Shown in pieces: positions 1 through 12,159 of a stretch of 64,000 nucleotides of DNA. How positions within the stretch are numbered: the stretch's first letter is position 1; each line of letters begins with the position of its first letter. Under the pieces are notes generated by a model, which did not search any database, was not told the origin of the DNA, and saw only the letters and a program-made list of their open reading frames with translations. The stretch spans positions 1,860,001 through 1,924,000 of the forward strand of contig OX388350.1 of the NCBI GenBank assembly GCA_947579665.1. The letters run 5' to 3'. Source of the DNA: Sympetrum striolatum. Its lineage: Eukaryota; Arthropoda; Insecta; Odonata; Libellulidae. The position numbers and the translations under genes were made by a program.

Positions 1-2747
1 AGAACGTCATGATTTGAAGTAATTTTGCTCCAGCATTCATTGATTTCTTTGAGTTGTGTCTCAGCACTTTTTGCTTCGGCTTCAAGATGTTCCCTCTGAA
101 CCTGACTCAGCTTCAACTCCTGATAGTGCCGTTTCTTCTCCCGTGAATCATTTGCAATTTGCACATTTTTCACCTGAAAATAATTCCCAAACACTACAGC
201 AAGGTATTATCATATTTATCAGCATAATACATACTTTTTTCCCAAGAAGTTAGGCATGAAATTCATCCTTCCAAAAAAATATAATAATTTTTTTATTTAA
301 ACATAATTAAATAAAAAGAATCATATTCTTCTTGGACTCAATTTAAAACATGATTCTTAGTTATTGTTTTTTTTTAATGTCTTGTCTCCTGAAAGCAACT
401 TTTTGGGAAACTTGTCAAAATCAGCTGATCAACACTTATAATGGCCGGTTTCTCAACCGCAGGTTAACTTTTATTCAGAGGTTAAACTATCTATCCTGCC
501 AAAATTGGTTTCTCGAAAGGTAGGATAAGTAATCTGCAGGTTAAAAGGCCAAATAAAATATCTTTAGAAGAGGAAGGGGCACTAGAGAAGCTATTGGACT
601 ACTGCAAATAGTTGGAGAAAGATACCGGGAAAGAGGAAAAGGAGTAAGCTTATTTCATTGTTTTGGAGAAAGCTTTCAACAGGGTCAAGTGGGATAAGTT
701 AATGGAAATTCTTAAAATTAGGAGAGTAGATTGGAAGGACAGGAGACTGATCAGGGAATTGTATAGAACCCAAAAAGTGGCAGTGAAAGTTAATGGAAAA
801 TTGACAGAGTGGATGGAATTGGGTCGAGGGGTAAGGCATGGCTGTTGTCTCTCTCCAACATTATTTAACCTCTATATTGAGGATATGATTACTAACACCC
901 TGGATGAGGAAAAAGGGGTAAGTATCAGAGGATGAGAAATAAAATGCATCAGATTTGCTGATGATATGGCTATCTTGGCCGATGAAAACCAGGCACTCCA
1001 AGGAATGATAAGATGTTTGGAAGAAGAGATGGAAAAATATGGGATGAGAATAAATTCCAGTAAAACAAAAGTTATGAGAGTGAATGATGGAGAAGTTATT
1101 AATGTTGTAACAAATGAGGGAAGAAGAATAGAGCTGGTTAAAAGGTATATCAGGGGAGCATGCTGACAGATGATTGGAAGAGTAGTTCAGAGATCAAGAC
1201 AAGAATAGCTATGGCAAAGGAAGTCTTTTATAAGAAGAGAAATGTGCTGTGCAGTAGTATTAATCTAGAACTGAGGAAGAGATTGGTGAAATGTTTTGTA
1301 TGGAGCGTTATGTTATATTGATGCAAAACATGGGCTTTGGGAAGAAAAGAGAAGGATAGAATTGATACTTTTGAAATGTGGGTATGGAGGAAGATGGAGA
1401 GAATAAAATGGGTGGATAGAATAAGAAATGATGAGAAGAGTTAGAGAGGAAAGAACATTACTCCGCACAATACAGAAGAGGAAGGGAAGCTGGATCGGAT
1501 ATATTTTAAGAGGGAAGGGGATTCTAACTACAGCCATTGAAGGAACAGTTGAAAGAGAAAAGAGAAGAGGAAGAAGAAAGCTAAAGTTAATAGATGAGGT
1601 GAAGAGAGGAGGATACAAGGAGACCAAAGAAGAGACCCGGAACAGGATTAAGTGGAAACAGTTGTGGTGTATGGGACCTGCCTACAGGCAGAATACGGCA
1701 GATTAATAGTTAACCCGAGGTTAAAATGCAAAGATGGCTTCCTGCGCAACGACTGACAACGATAAACTCGTATTTTCCAGACATCGTTATGGTGTTATTT
1801 GTCATTGCTACATCATGTTTCCTTTTAATATATCTTTAAATTGCTTGTATCGGTCCATATTGCAACTAAAGCTTCATTTTAGTACGGTCAGACTTGAGTT
1901 CTCAACTGTTCTGTTGTGAGTGCCATCGTGAGACGTATCGGTTGAGTTTGTTGATGTTTTTCAAAGAAATCTCTTGCGAATCTTCGTCACCAACGAGTAG
2001 AATGACCGAGAGTATCTCGAGATAAATAATGTTATTTACTCTACAATATACTGCTTTATATTATCGTGTATTTACATTTCTTGATAAATTATACTGTGAG
2101 TGTTGATTTATTCCGTTGGATTTCAGGCGATATCCGTTTGAAATTGACTCGGAGGAGCAATTTCTGAACGGCCTATCCCGAAAAACATCCTCGGCACTAC
2201 TAGAAAAAATTAAAAAGAAGTTACGTCCACCATGCAATCGGTCATTGCATATCCGGATAAACATTTTTACAACGACATTGAGAGTTTTGGTAACGTTAGA
2301 TTGGTTGTCATAGGAGAAGATAGGAAAGTTTTGTTTACTTCGGTTTAGGCTTGCAAGTATATGTATGTAAAATTGAAAGTAACGAATGTTAAAATTTACC
2401 AGTTGTTTTCCCTCCTCTGACAGCTTTTTCAATAGCTCTTCACTCTTCTCTTCCTGATTGACTATCGGAAGTTTAAGGATCCTGCATGTTTCGTCTCCTT
2501 TTTCAGCAAATTTTGCTCTCGAAAAGATAAAATATAAGTCATAAAATATATTCTAAACTTAAGTTGTTTTAAAGGGATTTACTAAAATTAGCATTTACTG
2601 CTCGCTTGCTTCTAATCTTCGTTGAATACGTAATCTTCTAGCTACTTTTCTTTCTTCGGTATCGCGAGCTGTCTGCTGAGAATCATCTTGCGTGGTATTT
2701 TCTTTCGTGAGAGTTTCTTTAACCGTATATGTCTCCTGGGAGGCCAT
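1..2747 (-). CDS. DRC1: DRC1-like dynein regulatory complex subunit 1, N-terminal exons 1-3 (partial)
   Basis: Three exons on the minus strand: 2747-2599 (ATG at 2747-2745, 49 codons plus 2 nt), 2517-2400 and 173-1, the last running off the window. Donors are GTAAAT at 2598 and 2399; acceptors end at 2518 and 174. The phases (2, then 0) match, giving about 146 residues. Exon 1 ends in a basic stretch with RKVARRLRIQRRLEA, typical of the DRC1 N-terminus. Exon 2 carries EEKSEELLKKLSEEGKQL. Exon 3 is a heptad-rich coiled coil with an ANDSREKK segment, matching the conserved region after the family's 'LVTN' motif. DRC1 scaffolds the nexin-dynein regulatory complex between axonemal doublets; in insects it would serve sperm flagella and ciliated mechanosensory neurons. 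Intron 2 (2399-174) is filled by transposons. The assignment comes from remembered family features, not an alignment. Confidence 0.8.
443..2330 (+). mobile_element. PIF/Harbinger-like DNA transposon remnant, split by a LINE
   Basis: The left part (about 443-545) has GGCCGGTTTCTCAACC and repeated AGGTTAA motifs of the kind found at Harbinger ends. Related AGGTTAA sequence resumes at about 1707-1730, after the LINE. At 2125-2311 the plus strand reads as a HARBI1-like nuclease N-terminal segment (EEQFLNGLSRKTSSALLEKI, then KKKLRPPCNRSL, then TTLRVLVTLDWLS). The catalytic domain is missing. The element lies within DRC1 intron 2, just short of exon 2. The right boundary is uncertain. Confidence 0.5.
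575..1706 (+). mobile_element. Non-LTR retrotransposon (LINE) reverse transcriptase remnant
   Basis: Successive frames on the plus strand encode a LINE reverse transcriptase. Around 640-930 are KAFNRVKW, a WKDRRLIRELYRTQKVAVKV stretch and GRGVRHGCCLSPTLFNLYIE. FADDMAI, the catalytic FADD box, is at about 952-972. A typical post-RT tail, with RRGRRKLKLIDEVKRGGYKE, is at 1560-1620. Stops and frame changes break it, for example at 933 and 1164. It is 5'-truncated and sits inside the Harbinger-like sequence, so it inserted later. Confidence 0.8.
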
Positions 2748-3108
2748 ATGATGATATATTTGATTGGTATGGTTGAAAGATCACGAAAAATAGTCTGCAG
2801 TCTCGACTATAAGAAATAAATCCTCTGAAAATAAAGTATGTTGTATATTTTCCGTTTTAAGTCACGCTTAATATATTGATTATTGAAGAGCAAGTTATAC
2901 CTCTTACATTGGAATATGCCTTGTAATTAATAATTCTGCACCGTGAGTAATGTAGACGTTTATGCCTGCTTTCGCAAAGTGAAAATTGTCTAATGAAATC
3001 TCAATTTCTCTGGAATATTAATTGTTTAATCTCATTTTAGATACTGCAAGCAATGCAAGCTTTTCTATTAAAAATAGGTTGCCATGTATTCGCTATCAAT
3101 ACAGCATT

Positions 3109-3122
3109 ATCTCCATAGCAAC
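3109..3122. promoter_or_regulatory. Candidate RFX X-box upstream of DRC1
   Basis: ATCTCC-AT-AGCAAC fits the RFX X-box consensus RYYNYY-N(1-3)-RRNRAC at every defined position. It lies about 362 bp upstream of the DRC1 start codon. A second half-site-like GTTGCCATG is at 3078-3086. RFX factors drive ciliary genes in animals, so the location fits the neighbour's function. Confidence 0.4.
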
Positions 3123-5479
3123 CACTAAGCGTTGAAACTTCAGTGAAAATCATGAAGCATGTTATTTACATGGTCAACATTAATAAGAAAATGAAATTAT
3201 ACTTCTAGAATATCAATTTTTACAATTAGTTATTTTTTATGGATCTAAAATTATTTTTATATTATTAACTTACTGTTTTACATAATATTTCCTAGAATAT
3301 TAAATACTTAATTACACTTGGGTATAACTAACTATATGATGAACGTTAGATCAAATTTATTAGTAAACTACATGCACCACGAAGTAATAAAAGTTATCGT
3401 TCCACAAATGCAGTCGCAAAAGCATAGGCTCCTTTCAAGTGCAAGGTACTTTAATTTGGATTTTTCAATTGCTATGATTGCAACATACCTATGTAATTAT
3501 ATTATAAAAATATTATGTAAAACAGTAAGTTACACAATAAATATAATCAATAAATTATGTAAGAATATATAGTTAATATACTTAATTTGTAATCAGAGGT
3601 TTAACAGTGATGCATTTTTATAAAACAATGAAATTCTCTCGATTTGAATTTACTGTAATAATAAAACATGAAAAATAAATCATTTACAATAATATGAACT
3701 TCTACCCATGCGTCACAATATCTTTGTAATATTTAAAGTTTTAGTTGTAACTCAGAACAAAATTTAATTAATTAAAATTTATTAATAAATTAATTTTATT
3801 TACGTTATAAATGGAGCACTTAAACCATTAAAATATCTCAGTCAAAATTCTGAAGAATATTCCACTTTTTGGTTGAAAGCCTTACCTCATTCACTTAATT
3901 TAATTCTAGTAACTTTTTATTGTATCCTTACAGCCAGCAACAAACAAATGTTATGAGTAATACAAAATTGTAGCCAGAGTTGAAAACCTTAAGTCCCTTT
4001 GCAGAAATATGTTATGGTGATTGGCAGTATGTTACAGTATGCTTATGGTCACAATCAACCTCCTTTAATCTCTTAGATGGTTCAAAAAGAATGCATGCTT
4101 TTACAAGAAGACAAGATGGTCTAGGTGCACCACCTTCCTGGCTTTTTCCTGGAGGTTACACGTCATGGCCATAACGTCGTAAAAATTTCAATTCGGTGGC
4201 ACTTGAGGAACATGGTTAGACTTTTGATCCCCAGTGTCTGTATATATATATATATATATATATGTAAGTATATCCGGAGAAGCATCTATATATAATAGAT
4301 GAGTCTCTCTTTTATCAAAATTATCGCCTACCCTCAAATAATTCGTTGGGTGGCACTTTCAATGCAATATATGGCTACCAACGCACATAAAGGGAACTCC
4401 AGTTATACTAAATTATTATCTACTTCTATCAATGAATTATTGGGATTAATTAATATTTTCATATTAGAGAATCCTGAGAGACATGGTTAAGAATGTCAAT
4501 AGATTAGGTTTTTGCAAGGTTTTGGAAGATATCAGCTGTATGAATTTCAGCTAGAAACAGCTTAGATAGTTCTGTATCTGATTTCTTTAGTTCATGTATG
4601 TAGGTAATTATGCCTTATTACCTAATGACAAGTAGGATAATAACTCTAGAAAGTTTCCCATCAACTAAGGAGATACCTGCATGTATGTACTTGGGGCTTA
4701 ATGTTGGTTAAATTATATTATACTGATATTATTATATTTTTTATTTATTAATTTATTTATTATTATTATATTGTACTGGTTATTACAATTACTTGTATTT
4801 GTTGTTGCTGGTTAAACAACCATGAATTTCTAGTAATTGGAATAATTTTTAAAGTTTTGAAGTAATTACTTAAGAATTAATTAATTCACTATTTCTAATT
4901 ATAAAATTCTAGATCACTTGATAACAATAGGAATAGCAAAGGCAATTTTATGGGACCAGTATGAAGCTCTAATGTTATTAGTACCAATGAATGCTGATGG
5001 ATAAACCAAAGCTATGTTTAAAACTGTCCTTCATCAAATTTTTAGTGAGGATTAAAGAAAATGAAAATAAGAGATTTACTAACAAACAGGTTATTCCATA
5101 CAAATTAAGTTGGTGCTGGTGTGTTTTAGTCAGCAAAACTAAGGCACATTTACATTAAGTATATGTGAATCAATTACATAAAACATTAATGAAGGAGAAA
5201 TTTTATGAGAATTATTTGGCTGAGATGAAGGTCACTTCTGAAATAAATAAAAATATGAAAAATATCAGTTTTTCCAATAATTAATGATTATGCCATGCAA
5301 AGTTTGAAATAATAATTTAATTTCTTGTAGTACCATATATGTTTTTATATTCATTATAATCCTTTTAACAAAATATTCAGAAAATTCTCCATTTGTATAC
5401 CTTTTATCTTTACATAAAAAGGATAATTACGAACTTTTATTAATAAAAATGTTTAATTTGAATTATCTACTTCTCCTCC
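3123..5479. other. AT-rich intergenic DNA
   Basis: No gene recognised. There is a (TA)n run at 4241-4263 and long AT-rich stretches. A 64-codon open frame at 3980-4174 (plus) has no recognisable features. Confidence 0.5.
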
Positions 5480-5699
5480 TCCTTTGTTAGATTTACTTTT
5501 TATATGTATGAATCTATTTACATGTATATCTGTCTTATTGAAGTTTATTGATTTGTTGTATTTCATATTGTATTTGAAAGCATTATACTGATTTTATGTC
5601 CTGCCATTTACTTTGTAAACACAATTGTTATAATATGTACTCTCTTCTTGCTACTTGTAATTGGGTCTCCAAACCCATAATAAATTATTATTATTATTA
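5480..5699 (+). mobile_element. LINE 3' end with hairpin and ATT-repeat tail
   Basis: The stretch ends in a short hairpin (GGGTCTCCAAACCC at about 5666-5679), then AATAAA and a run of ATT repeats. This is the usual 3' end of a Jockey/CR1-like non-LTR retrotransposon. No RT sequence is attached. Confidence 0.55.
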
Positions 5700-5733
5700 A
5701 ATGAATGAAAAACATTCACAAAACTAATAGATT

Positions 5734-7190
5734 TTAAGATTTCAAATGAAAATATGCTATGAAATTATTTGAATTACTTCTTATTGGTAATGAATGTCTA
5801 ATGCTCATGTAAGAGGCTGGGAAGTAACGATCCTGCCTTTGGGATTTTATGAAATGTACTATGTCTTCGTTATTTATTAATTGATTTATTTCTTCATTAT
5901 GCAGTCCATGGTCCATTTTCAAAGACTGGTCCATATATTTTTCTAATTATTCTTCTTTCAAATATCTTGAGATAATTTTCATCAGTTGTTGTTAGTGTTG
6001 TAACATCAGAAGATGCAATTGGTCGTATTACTGATTTATATAATTTAATTTTTGTAAAATTCAAAATTAACTTTGATTTGAGGATACCTTCATAAATATG
6101 ATAAGTTTTGCTAGCATTTTCAATTCTATCGTGTAAATATTCTTTTGTTTGGTTCTTATTATATTTACCCAAATCCCTAGGTATTTGAATTCCTTCATTC
6201 CTTCAAATATATATTTTGCTAGTGTTAGGTCTCGCAATTGTTCATTTTCTGCATTTCTTGGTACTTCTAAATATTTTGTTTTCTCTTCATTTATGTGTAA
6301 TCCTATTCTCTTAATTTCTTGATCCAATTTGGCAAATTAATCTTTAAGTTTATCTATATATAACTATGCTGGCAATGTCATCAGCATATGCAATTATCCA
6401 TATCTATTAGTCTAGCAATGTTCCATTCTTGTATATTTCTTTTGAGGCTCTTTCTAAGCTTAAGTTGAATGAAAGGGTGGAGAGTCCATCTAATTGTTCA
6501 ATTCATTCATTTATTTTAAAACTATCTATGATCTAATCTGCTACTTTAGCCATGCTTAGTAACTTTCTTATTTTAATGGTGTAAAATGCTTTCTGGAAAT
6601 ATATAAACAGGATAAGTAGGTCGATATTATATTCTAAATACTTTTCTACTATTTGCTTTAGCACGAAGATTTGCTCTGTTGCAGAATGGCCTTGTCTGAA
6701 CCCCCCTTGATAATCTCGCAGTATCTCTTCAGCATACATATTCAGCCACTTATGTAATATACAAGTGAATATTTTATAACCTACAGTCAGTGATGTAATA
6801 CTTCTATAATTATTACAATCTGTTTTATCCCCTTTCTTCCAAATGAGGCCAATGACACCTTTGTTCCATTCTTCTGCCAATCTCTCTTCTCTTCGTATTT
6901 TCACCATCGATGTAAGTATAGTCTGTATCAGTTTTTCTCTGCTGTATTTAATTAATTCTATCATCATTTCATCCAGGTGCTTTGTTGTTCTCCATTTTTT
7001 GTATTACATCTTTTATTTCTTGTAAGGTTGGTTCATGCACCTCTAATACTGCTGTAAGAAACTCTCTTGCTACCTCTATTTCTTCTTTCATTTCAGCTGT
7101 TAGCATTTCCTGGATATACTACCACCATATGTACATGATTTGGTTATTGTCTATTAATAACTTTCATATTTGTCTTTACACCCTATACTT
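5734..7190 (-). mobile_element. Non-LTR retrotransposon RT remnant, minus strand
   Basis: Reading down the minus strand: a KMENNKAPG segment (~7010), then WKKGDKTDCNNYRSITSL, RDYQGGFRQGHSATEQIF and FQKAFYT (6967-6560). AYADD follows at about 6391-6377, then the post-RT region with FKYLGIWV and FERRIIRKIYGPVFENG. Motif A reads IYFQKAFY where the family usually has an Asp, so one catalytic Asp appears lost. Several stops and frameshifts also break it. It is a different LINE from the one at 575-1706. Confidence 0.8.
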
Positions 7191-7229
7191 CTGGTTTGAT
7201 ATCACTTTACAAATCCTTTAGCTTTGCAA

Positions 7230-8820
7230 AAGAAACGGTTTTCAATTTTTGCCCAGCTTTTTCTGATTCTAGCCCACTGTACATCATTGTGTGTATTAGA
7301 ATAAATGCTCACTAAAAGGTAAAAAATGCTAGAATGGTAATGAAGATGAAATTTAATTGCAAAAAGGTAATTATGTGCAAAAAAATGGAAGAACATAATT
7401 TCCTAAGTGGAAAATTTCGAGATCTGCAGGGTAATGCATGTGTATTGCGGGGTTGCCTAACTCCGATTTTCTGTTGCTAATTTTTCATAAGGCCTATTGA
7501 GTTGAACGGTCGGACATGTTTTGATTATTTTTAAACAGAAAATGTGCCCAGAAAGCCCAGACTTGGATAAAAATCAAATAACAGTGCCGCACAAATACAG
7601 ACAGCAAACATCCTAGCAGCTAAAGCTGATAGTGTAAGGTTGGATATGCCGCAACTAAATTATGAGCGATAAGAACGCATAATAAAAAGTTTCTAAGAAA
7701 AGAGCGAATTGCGCTCGCTTGCGGCGGACGCTAAAACAAACTCTGGATCTCGCAAAAAGGAGACCAAACCATGTTCTGTTCGTTAAAATCACGTAATAAG
7801 GAAGAACATTTTCTGACATGAAAGCCCGTGTATTATAATTGGGGAGTTGAAACTTTCCCGGAATCCAACAGCTATCGAATAGCATTTCCAAAGTCCCGAA
7901 ATGTTGAAACCTTCGGAAATCGGGAAATCGTATTTTCCACGAATTCTTGGGAATTCCCGGAAATAAACATTTAATTGGTCGTCGACGATCATCTGCAATA
8001 ATGGCTGTGACCGTAAATGTTAAATAAGAGAAAGGCCGTAGTGGTTGCACTTTGGGGGGTCGTGACCCAACCCAGTATTTCCAAGGTTTTGAGGCATTCC
8101 TATTGGCAAAATATAGATAAAATACGTAAGTTATTGAAATTTCTAAATGAAATGTCGACCGAAATTTCAAGACTGGAAAGGAATTCTGTTTCTGTTTATT
8201 TTCAAACTTACAAAAACATCATATAGGATCTATTTTTTATTTTAAAACAGTATCTAATAGTATTCCTTATTTAAAACTAAACTATAAGAAATAGAGAATT
8301 AATTGCCGAATCAGAAAGTCGTTTTCTTTGTTTTGTAACGAATGCATTTAATATAGGTTTAAAATGTAATAACATAGACGTTGATCTAACTATTGAATGG
8401 CGAACATGTCAATTTAGGATTGAGAGAATGTGTTACAAGCTAATTTCTCTCCTTAGAAAAGCAAATATTTTGTCAGCTATTTAGCCCTTATTTCTACCCC
8501 TTATTATTTTCGCTCCTAAAAATAATTTTTTACTCAAGAAAAATTCGAAAACCTGCAAATTGCAGATTGCCTAAGACAGGTCTTTTAGCGAACCATCGAG
8601 GGGAAACGCCATTTAATTTAGAAGTTTTGCTATAATTTTTGTATTATTGTAATAATTAATAATTTGTCTCATTTGAAATAACCCTCACCGCAACAAGTCA
8701 AAGGTGCTCTATCTTTCAACATCCTGATATAAATCATAAAACCACTTCTTATAGGCCAAGGCAATTGATATATAAATAGTTACCATATATTTCCATAGAT
8801 AAGACGATAGTTGAACCATA
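7230..8820. other. Intergenic DNA without recognised gene
   Basis: A 171-codon open frame on the minus strand (7655-8170) is the only notable feature. Its composition is not protein-like and I do not consider it a gene. Confidence 0.4.
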
Positions 8821-9215
8821 AAAAGGCCCCCAAAATCCGGGGTCGTCTAATAGGACAGATACAAAAAAATTGGATTGAAAGTTAAATGAATTAAAACCAT
8901 CATAAAATTAAACAAATCACTCACCAATGTATTTATAACTATTTAGTTATGTAACAATAGTAAAACAATACTAAAATAAATTATAAGTAATGTTTATTGA
9001 TAGTCCAGTTCATTATCCGAATCAGGACGAATATTTGCAGCAATCACAGTGCTGCTAGATACAAGAAAATATGACTTGTTCATTCAAAAATTAACGAATA
9101 GGGCACACTTGCGAACTCGCTGCACAGTATTGTTATCCAGATGATGATCGCTGATCTAAACTAAATTCATAGGCTGTTGAAAGCTTGGGGTCGTCTTACA
9201 GGACAGATATTTGCT
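8820..9215 (-). mobile_element. Probable pogo/Tigger-like relic with repeated terminal motif
   Basis: The 23-bp motif beginning GGGGTCGTCTAATAGGACAG (8839-8861) recurs in the same orientation at 9187-9209 with a few changes. Between them the minus strand reads as a short acidic open tail ending at a stop (about 9061-8999, with ANIRPDSDNELDYQ), like the C-terminus of pogo-type transposases. No catalytic segment survives. Confidence 0.35.
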
Positions 9216-9885
9216 AAAACTATAAAACTTTGACGAAAATATACACCCCAAGGAAGAATATACTTGAAAAAAGTCCGGCGGGACCGGGAACACCAGTCCT
9301 GGTTGCACGCCATCTCAAGCAAAAATACTTTACCTATTTTCTCAAAAATATGTAATTCGTCTTATCTGCGGTAATATACTGTATTTAAAACTTATGATAG
9401 GGAAAAAATGCCTTTAATTCTCGTGGCGAAAAAGCGTCCCTTTGACGACATAGTACGCTGAGTACATACACAGTCCCGTCACTGCCAATACCTGCACCAA
9501 TTTTCACACGTCCGGTTCCAATCGATATCTGGCCCTGAAATGAAATATTGGGACCCCGTAAGCGGCGGCAAAACAAAAAATGTTATGTTTATACATACCA
9601 CTCGCTAAATAAAGAATCTGAAATACATAATGCTCAAGAGGAGAGTATTCCTGGAATCTAAATATTTCCCCAACTCTCGTCCCGTTAAAAGGTTAAAATT
9701 GACGTCTTGGCCCGAAATCACGACGCGTTTATTAACGGCGAGAATGACACGAACAGATTTATGGGTAAGTGGCGGCTTCGAGTCCATATCCTATCTTATT
9801 TTAGCAAGAAACTCCGCTATCACTCACGGCACGATGAAAATTACTTTGGGAAGAGAATTTGATTTGTGACCGACAGATATTGAGG

Positions 9886-9920
9886 TATATTTAAGGAAAC
9901 AGGTGAAGTCTCTTGTCATT
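9886..9920 (+). promoter_or_regulatory. TATA box and initiator of the secreted-peptide gene
   Basis: TATATTTAA at 9886-9894 is followed by TCATTG at 9916-9921, a near match to the insect initiator TCAKTY. The A at 9918 is 32 bp from the start of the TATA box, the expected spacing. The leader before the ATG (9927) would be only about 9 nt. Confidence 0.5.
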
Positions 9921-9926
9921 GAAGCC

Positions 9927-12159
9927 ATGGGTTCAGTGCAAGCCTTCGTCGTCCTCGCTATGGTCCTCATCTGCGGAGAAGCCTTTGCCATAGGTAAGAG
10001 AACTAATCCAACATTTTTCGTTCATTTTGCGCGCCTCCATCTTAATAGGAATTTCATTCTATTGTTAATCGACCATCGCTTGCTCTCTCACCAAATTTAC
10101 CATTCTTTCTAACAAGCTTCTCGGACGATTACTAGCCGGAAAATAGCTCGCCGTGTACTAGAAAGTTTTTAACATGTGCATGTAACTCTAGCGTGAATCT
10201 GATTATTGGGTCGGACTTAGTTGAGTTTGGCCTTGGAGCAGGAACTTCGTCTTCTGATGATTGTTTAATTTTGTGTCGGAGCAAAATGTTTTTTTTTAAT
10301 TTTCTCCCGGCACTTTTTTCCAGCTCGTATAACATAAAAAATAGAGAAGGTAAACTTGAAATGGAACACGGTTAAAAAAATATATGCATAAGGTTTTTAA
10401 TTCTAGGTAAGAAGGAATAATGTTGAATTGATTAAAAGTGCTTCGACATTGTAGGTCATTTCACAAATGGGATCCCACCGGGAATCAAACCTGGGACCGC
10501 TTACTCCGAGGCCGAGCGCGTTGCCTACTTGGCTATCCTAGAGCCCCGGAAAGATTTGAATCTAAGGAGAAGTTAGAAAGATACCTCGTGTTTTTCAGGG
10601 TGTTATATAGGCAAGGATCCCTCAGCCGTCGGTAAAAGCAGCTTCTCATTCTTACAGATCACAACAATTTAGTCAACGACTCCGGCTCTGTGATAGATTT
10701 TAAAATTTTATTTCAGGTATCTACTGATTGAAAGTCTTTTGGTAACTTTTTCAAGGGAATTAGGAAAACATACTGCTATATAAGCTAGCCCATGCTTGCG
10801 TAACATCTTTGAGGGTACAAAAACCATTTTCAGTAGAAACTATCCAAATATATCATAGCATCTTCACATGGTGTTTATACAAAAGTTGTGTTTATTGGCA
10901 GGTATTCTAGCATCTTTGATACCCGAGCAAATTTTAAAAACAAATTTTTTCTCATATAGTATTAAATTATCTAGTCGATGAACCTAAAAAAATACTTTTT
11001 GAAATTGGGGACGATATCTTACTAGGGTCCTGATCTACAGAAATCATGGATTGGTTCATCTGTGAAGCATAATTGGTAGTAAGTTGACTTTATTGTCTTT
11101 TCAATATCATCCACGTAATGTACAATATTTCCTTCCGGATACGGCATTGTAGATTTTAGCTGAAACACGAGTGAGGAATAGAAAAATCAAGACTGACTGA
11201 ATGAAGGAAGAATCCTTCCATACCGATAATCATACTGTGCTTCACTTTTATTGCATCGACTGCATCGTACAATTGGGCATTTCCTACGTGGTGTTTATTA
11301 TTAATAAGGGAATTAGCTTTCTAAGCCATAAAATCCCTAAAAAATATATGTTCTTCAAGTACCTGCACAGAAAGCCGTGAGAGAGCATACAACCGCTTAA
11401 GCTTGAGAGCTGGAAAGATTTACATTTCTTAACATATTTTAGCGCTTATCAAGGGTAGTCTATTAATAATTACTTTCTAAGAAATTTTTTTTGTGTAGTA
11501 GTATTATGGTATTATCTCAAGGGACATTTTTGTCCAACCCTGATGATCACCATCATTCATTAACTTATCCATTAGCATTTGGTAATTCTTGAGAGAAATG
11601 TGTTGCGGTGAGAAAAAATATTAAATGCACCATCATGTGTGACTGAATTTGGAGGAATCACAATCGGACCCAATGGGTCGCCAAATATTTTCACTGAAAG
11701 TATCCAGAGTTCCATTCCAACCAACTTGAAGTAAATTTTTATGAAGGGGACATTCTATTTTATTGTTGGTAGCCATTTTTATTTCTTAAGATTATATTTT
11801 GAATCATGAAGATGGAAGAAAGTAGTACTACAGGATATGAAATTCAACAGATTCTTATTCTAATCACGGAATTTTTCCTTTCAGTAAAATTTGGATATTG
11901 ATAACGTAAACTGTTATTATGCAAATGGTAGTTTTTTCTGCTGAAATTATTCTGAAACTTCTATGTAATTCCAATTGTGATGATCCCCTCGAATTCTTTG
12001 CTACAAGGTGAAGATGTTGGCTGGAGGAATGAAGTGCCAGAGAGAAGGGTGACGGATGAGGGCCCTTGGATTGAGGCCTTCAAGCGCAACCCAAGCTGTA
12101 TGAGCAGATGTGTGACCCAAGGGCAGATCCACCCCATCATGTGCCACTCTCTATGCTGA
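9927..12159 (+). CDS. Unrecognised small secreted cysteine-rich peptide precursor (two exons)
   Basis: Exon 1 is 9927-9993 and exon 2 is 12008-12159, stop at 12157. The donor is ATAG|GTAAGAG and the acceptor CTACAAG; both sides are phase 1 and join exactly, giving 72 residues. Residues 1-21 are a signal peptide (hydrophobic core FVVLAMVLI, A-F-A before the likely cut). The mature part has an RR at 35-36 and a KR at 48-49. Just after the KR come four cysteines at 53, 57, 68 and 72, spaced CX3CX10CX3C, with the last Cys as the C-terminal residue. Such spacing occurs in disulfide-linked helical hairpin peptides, including some arthropod toxins and defence peptides, but the family here is unknown. 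Cleavage at KR would release a 23-residue peptide. A neuropeptide-like, defence or other secreted role is possible; none can be assigned. A possible poly(A) signal variant TATAAA is at 12195. Confidence 0.6.
10461..10546 (-). repeat. tRNA-derived SINE fragment
   Basis: The minus strand carries an A box TAGCCAAGTAGG (10535-10524) and, about 33 bp on, a B box GGTTTGATTCC (10491-10481, one mismatch to GGTTCGANTCC). It looks like a tRNA but the acceptor ends do not pair, so it is a SINE head rather than a tRNA gene. It lies in the intron of the secreted-peptide gene. Confidence 0.5.

Noticed and set aside
7655..8170. 171-codon open frame on the minus strand
   Set aside because: No domain, no splice context, and aromatic-rich composition unlike a folded protein; probably chance.
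10461..10546. tRNA gene
   Set aside because: A and B boxes are present but the acceptor ends do not pair.
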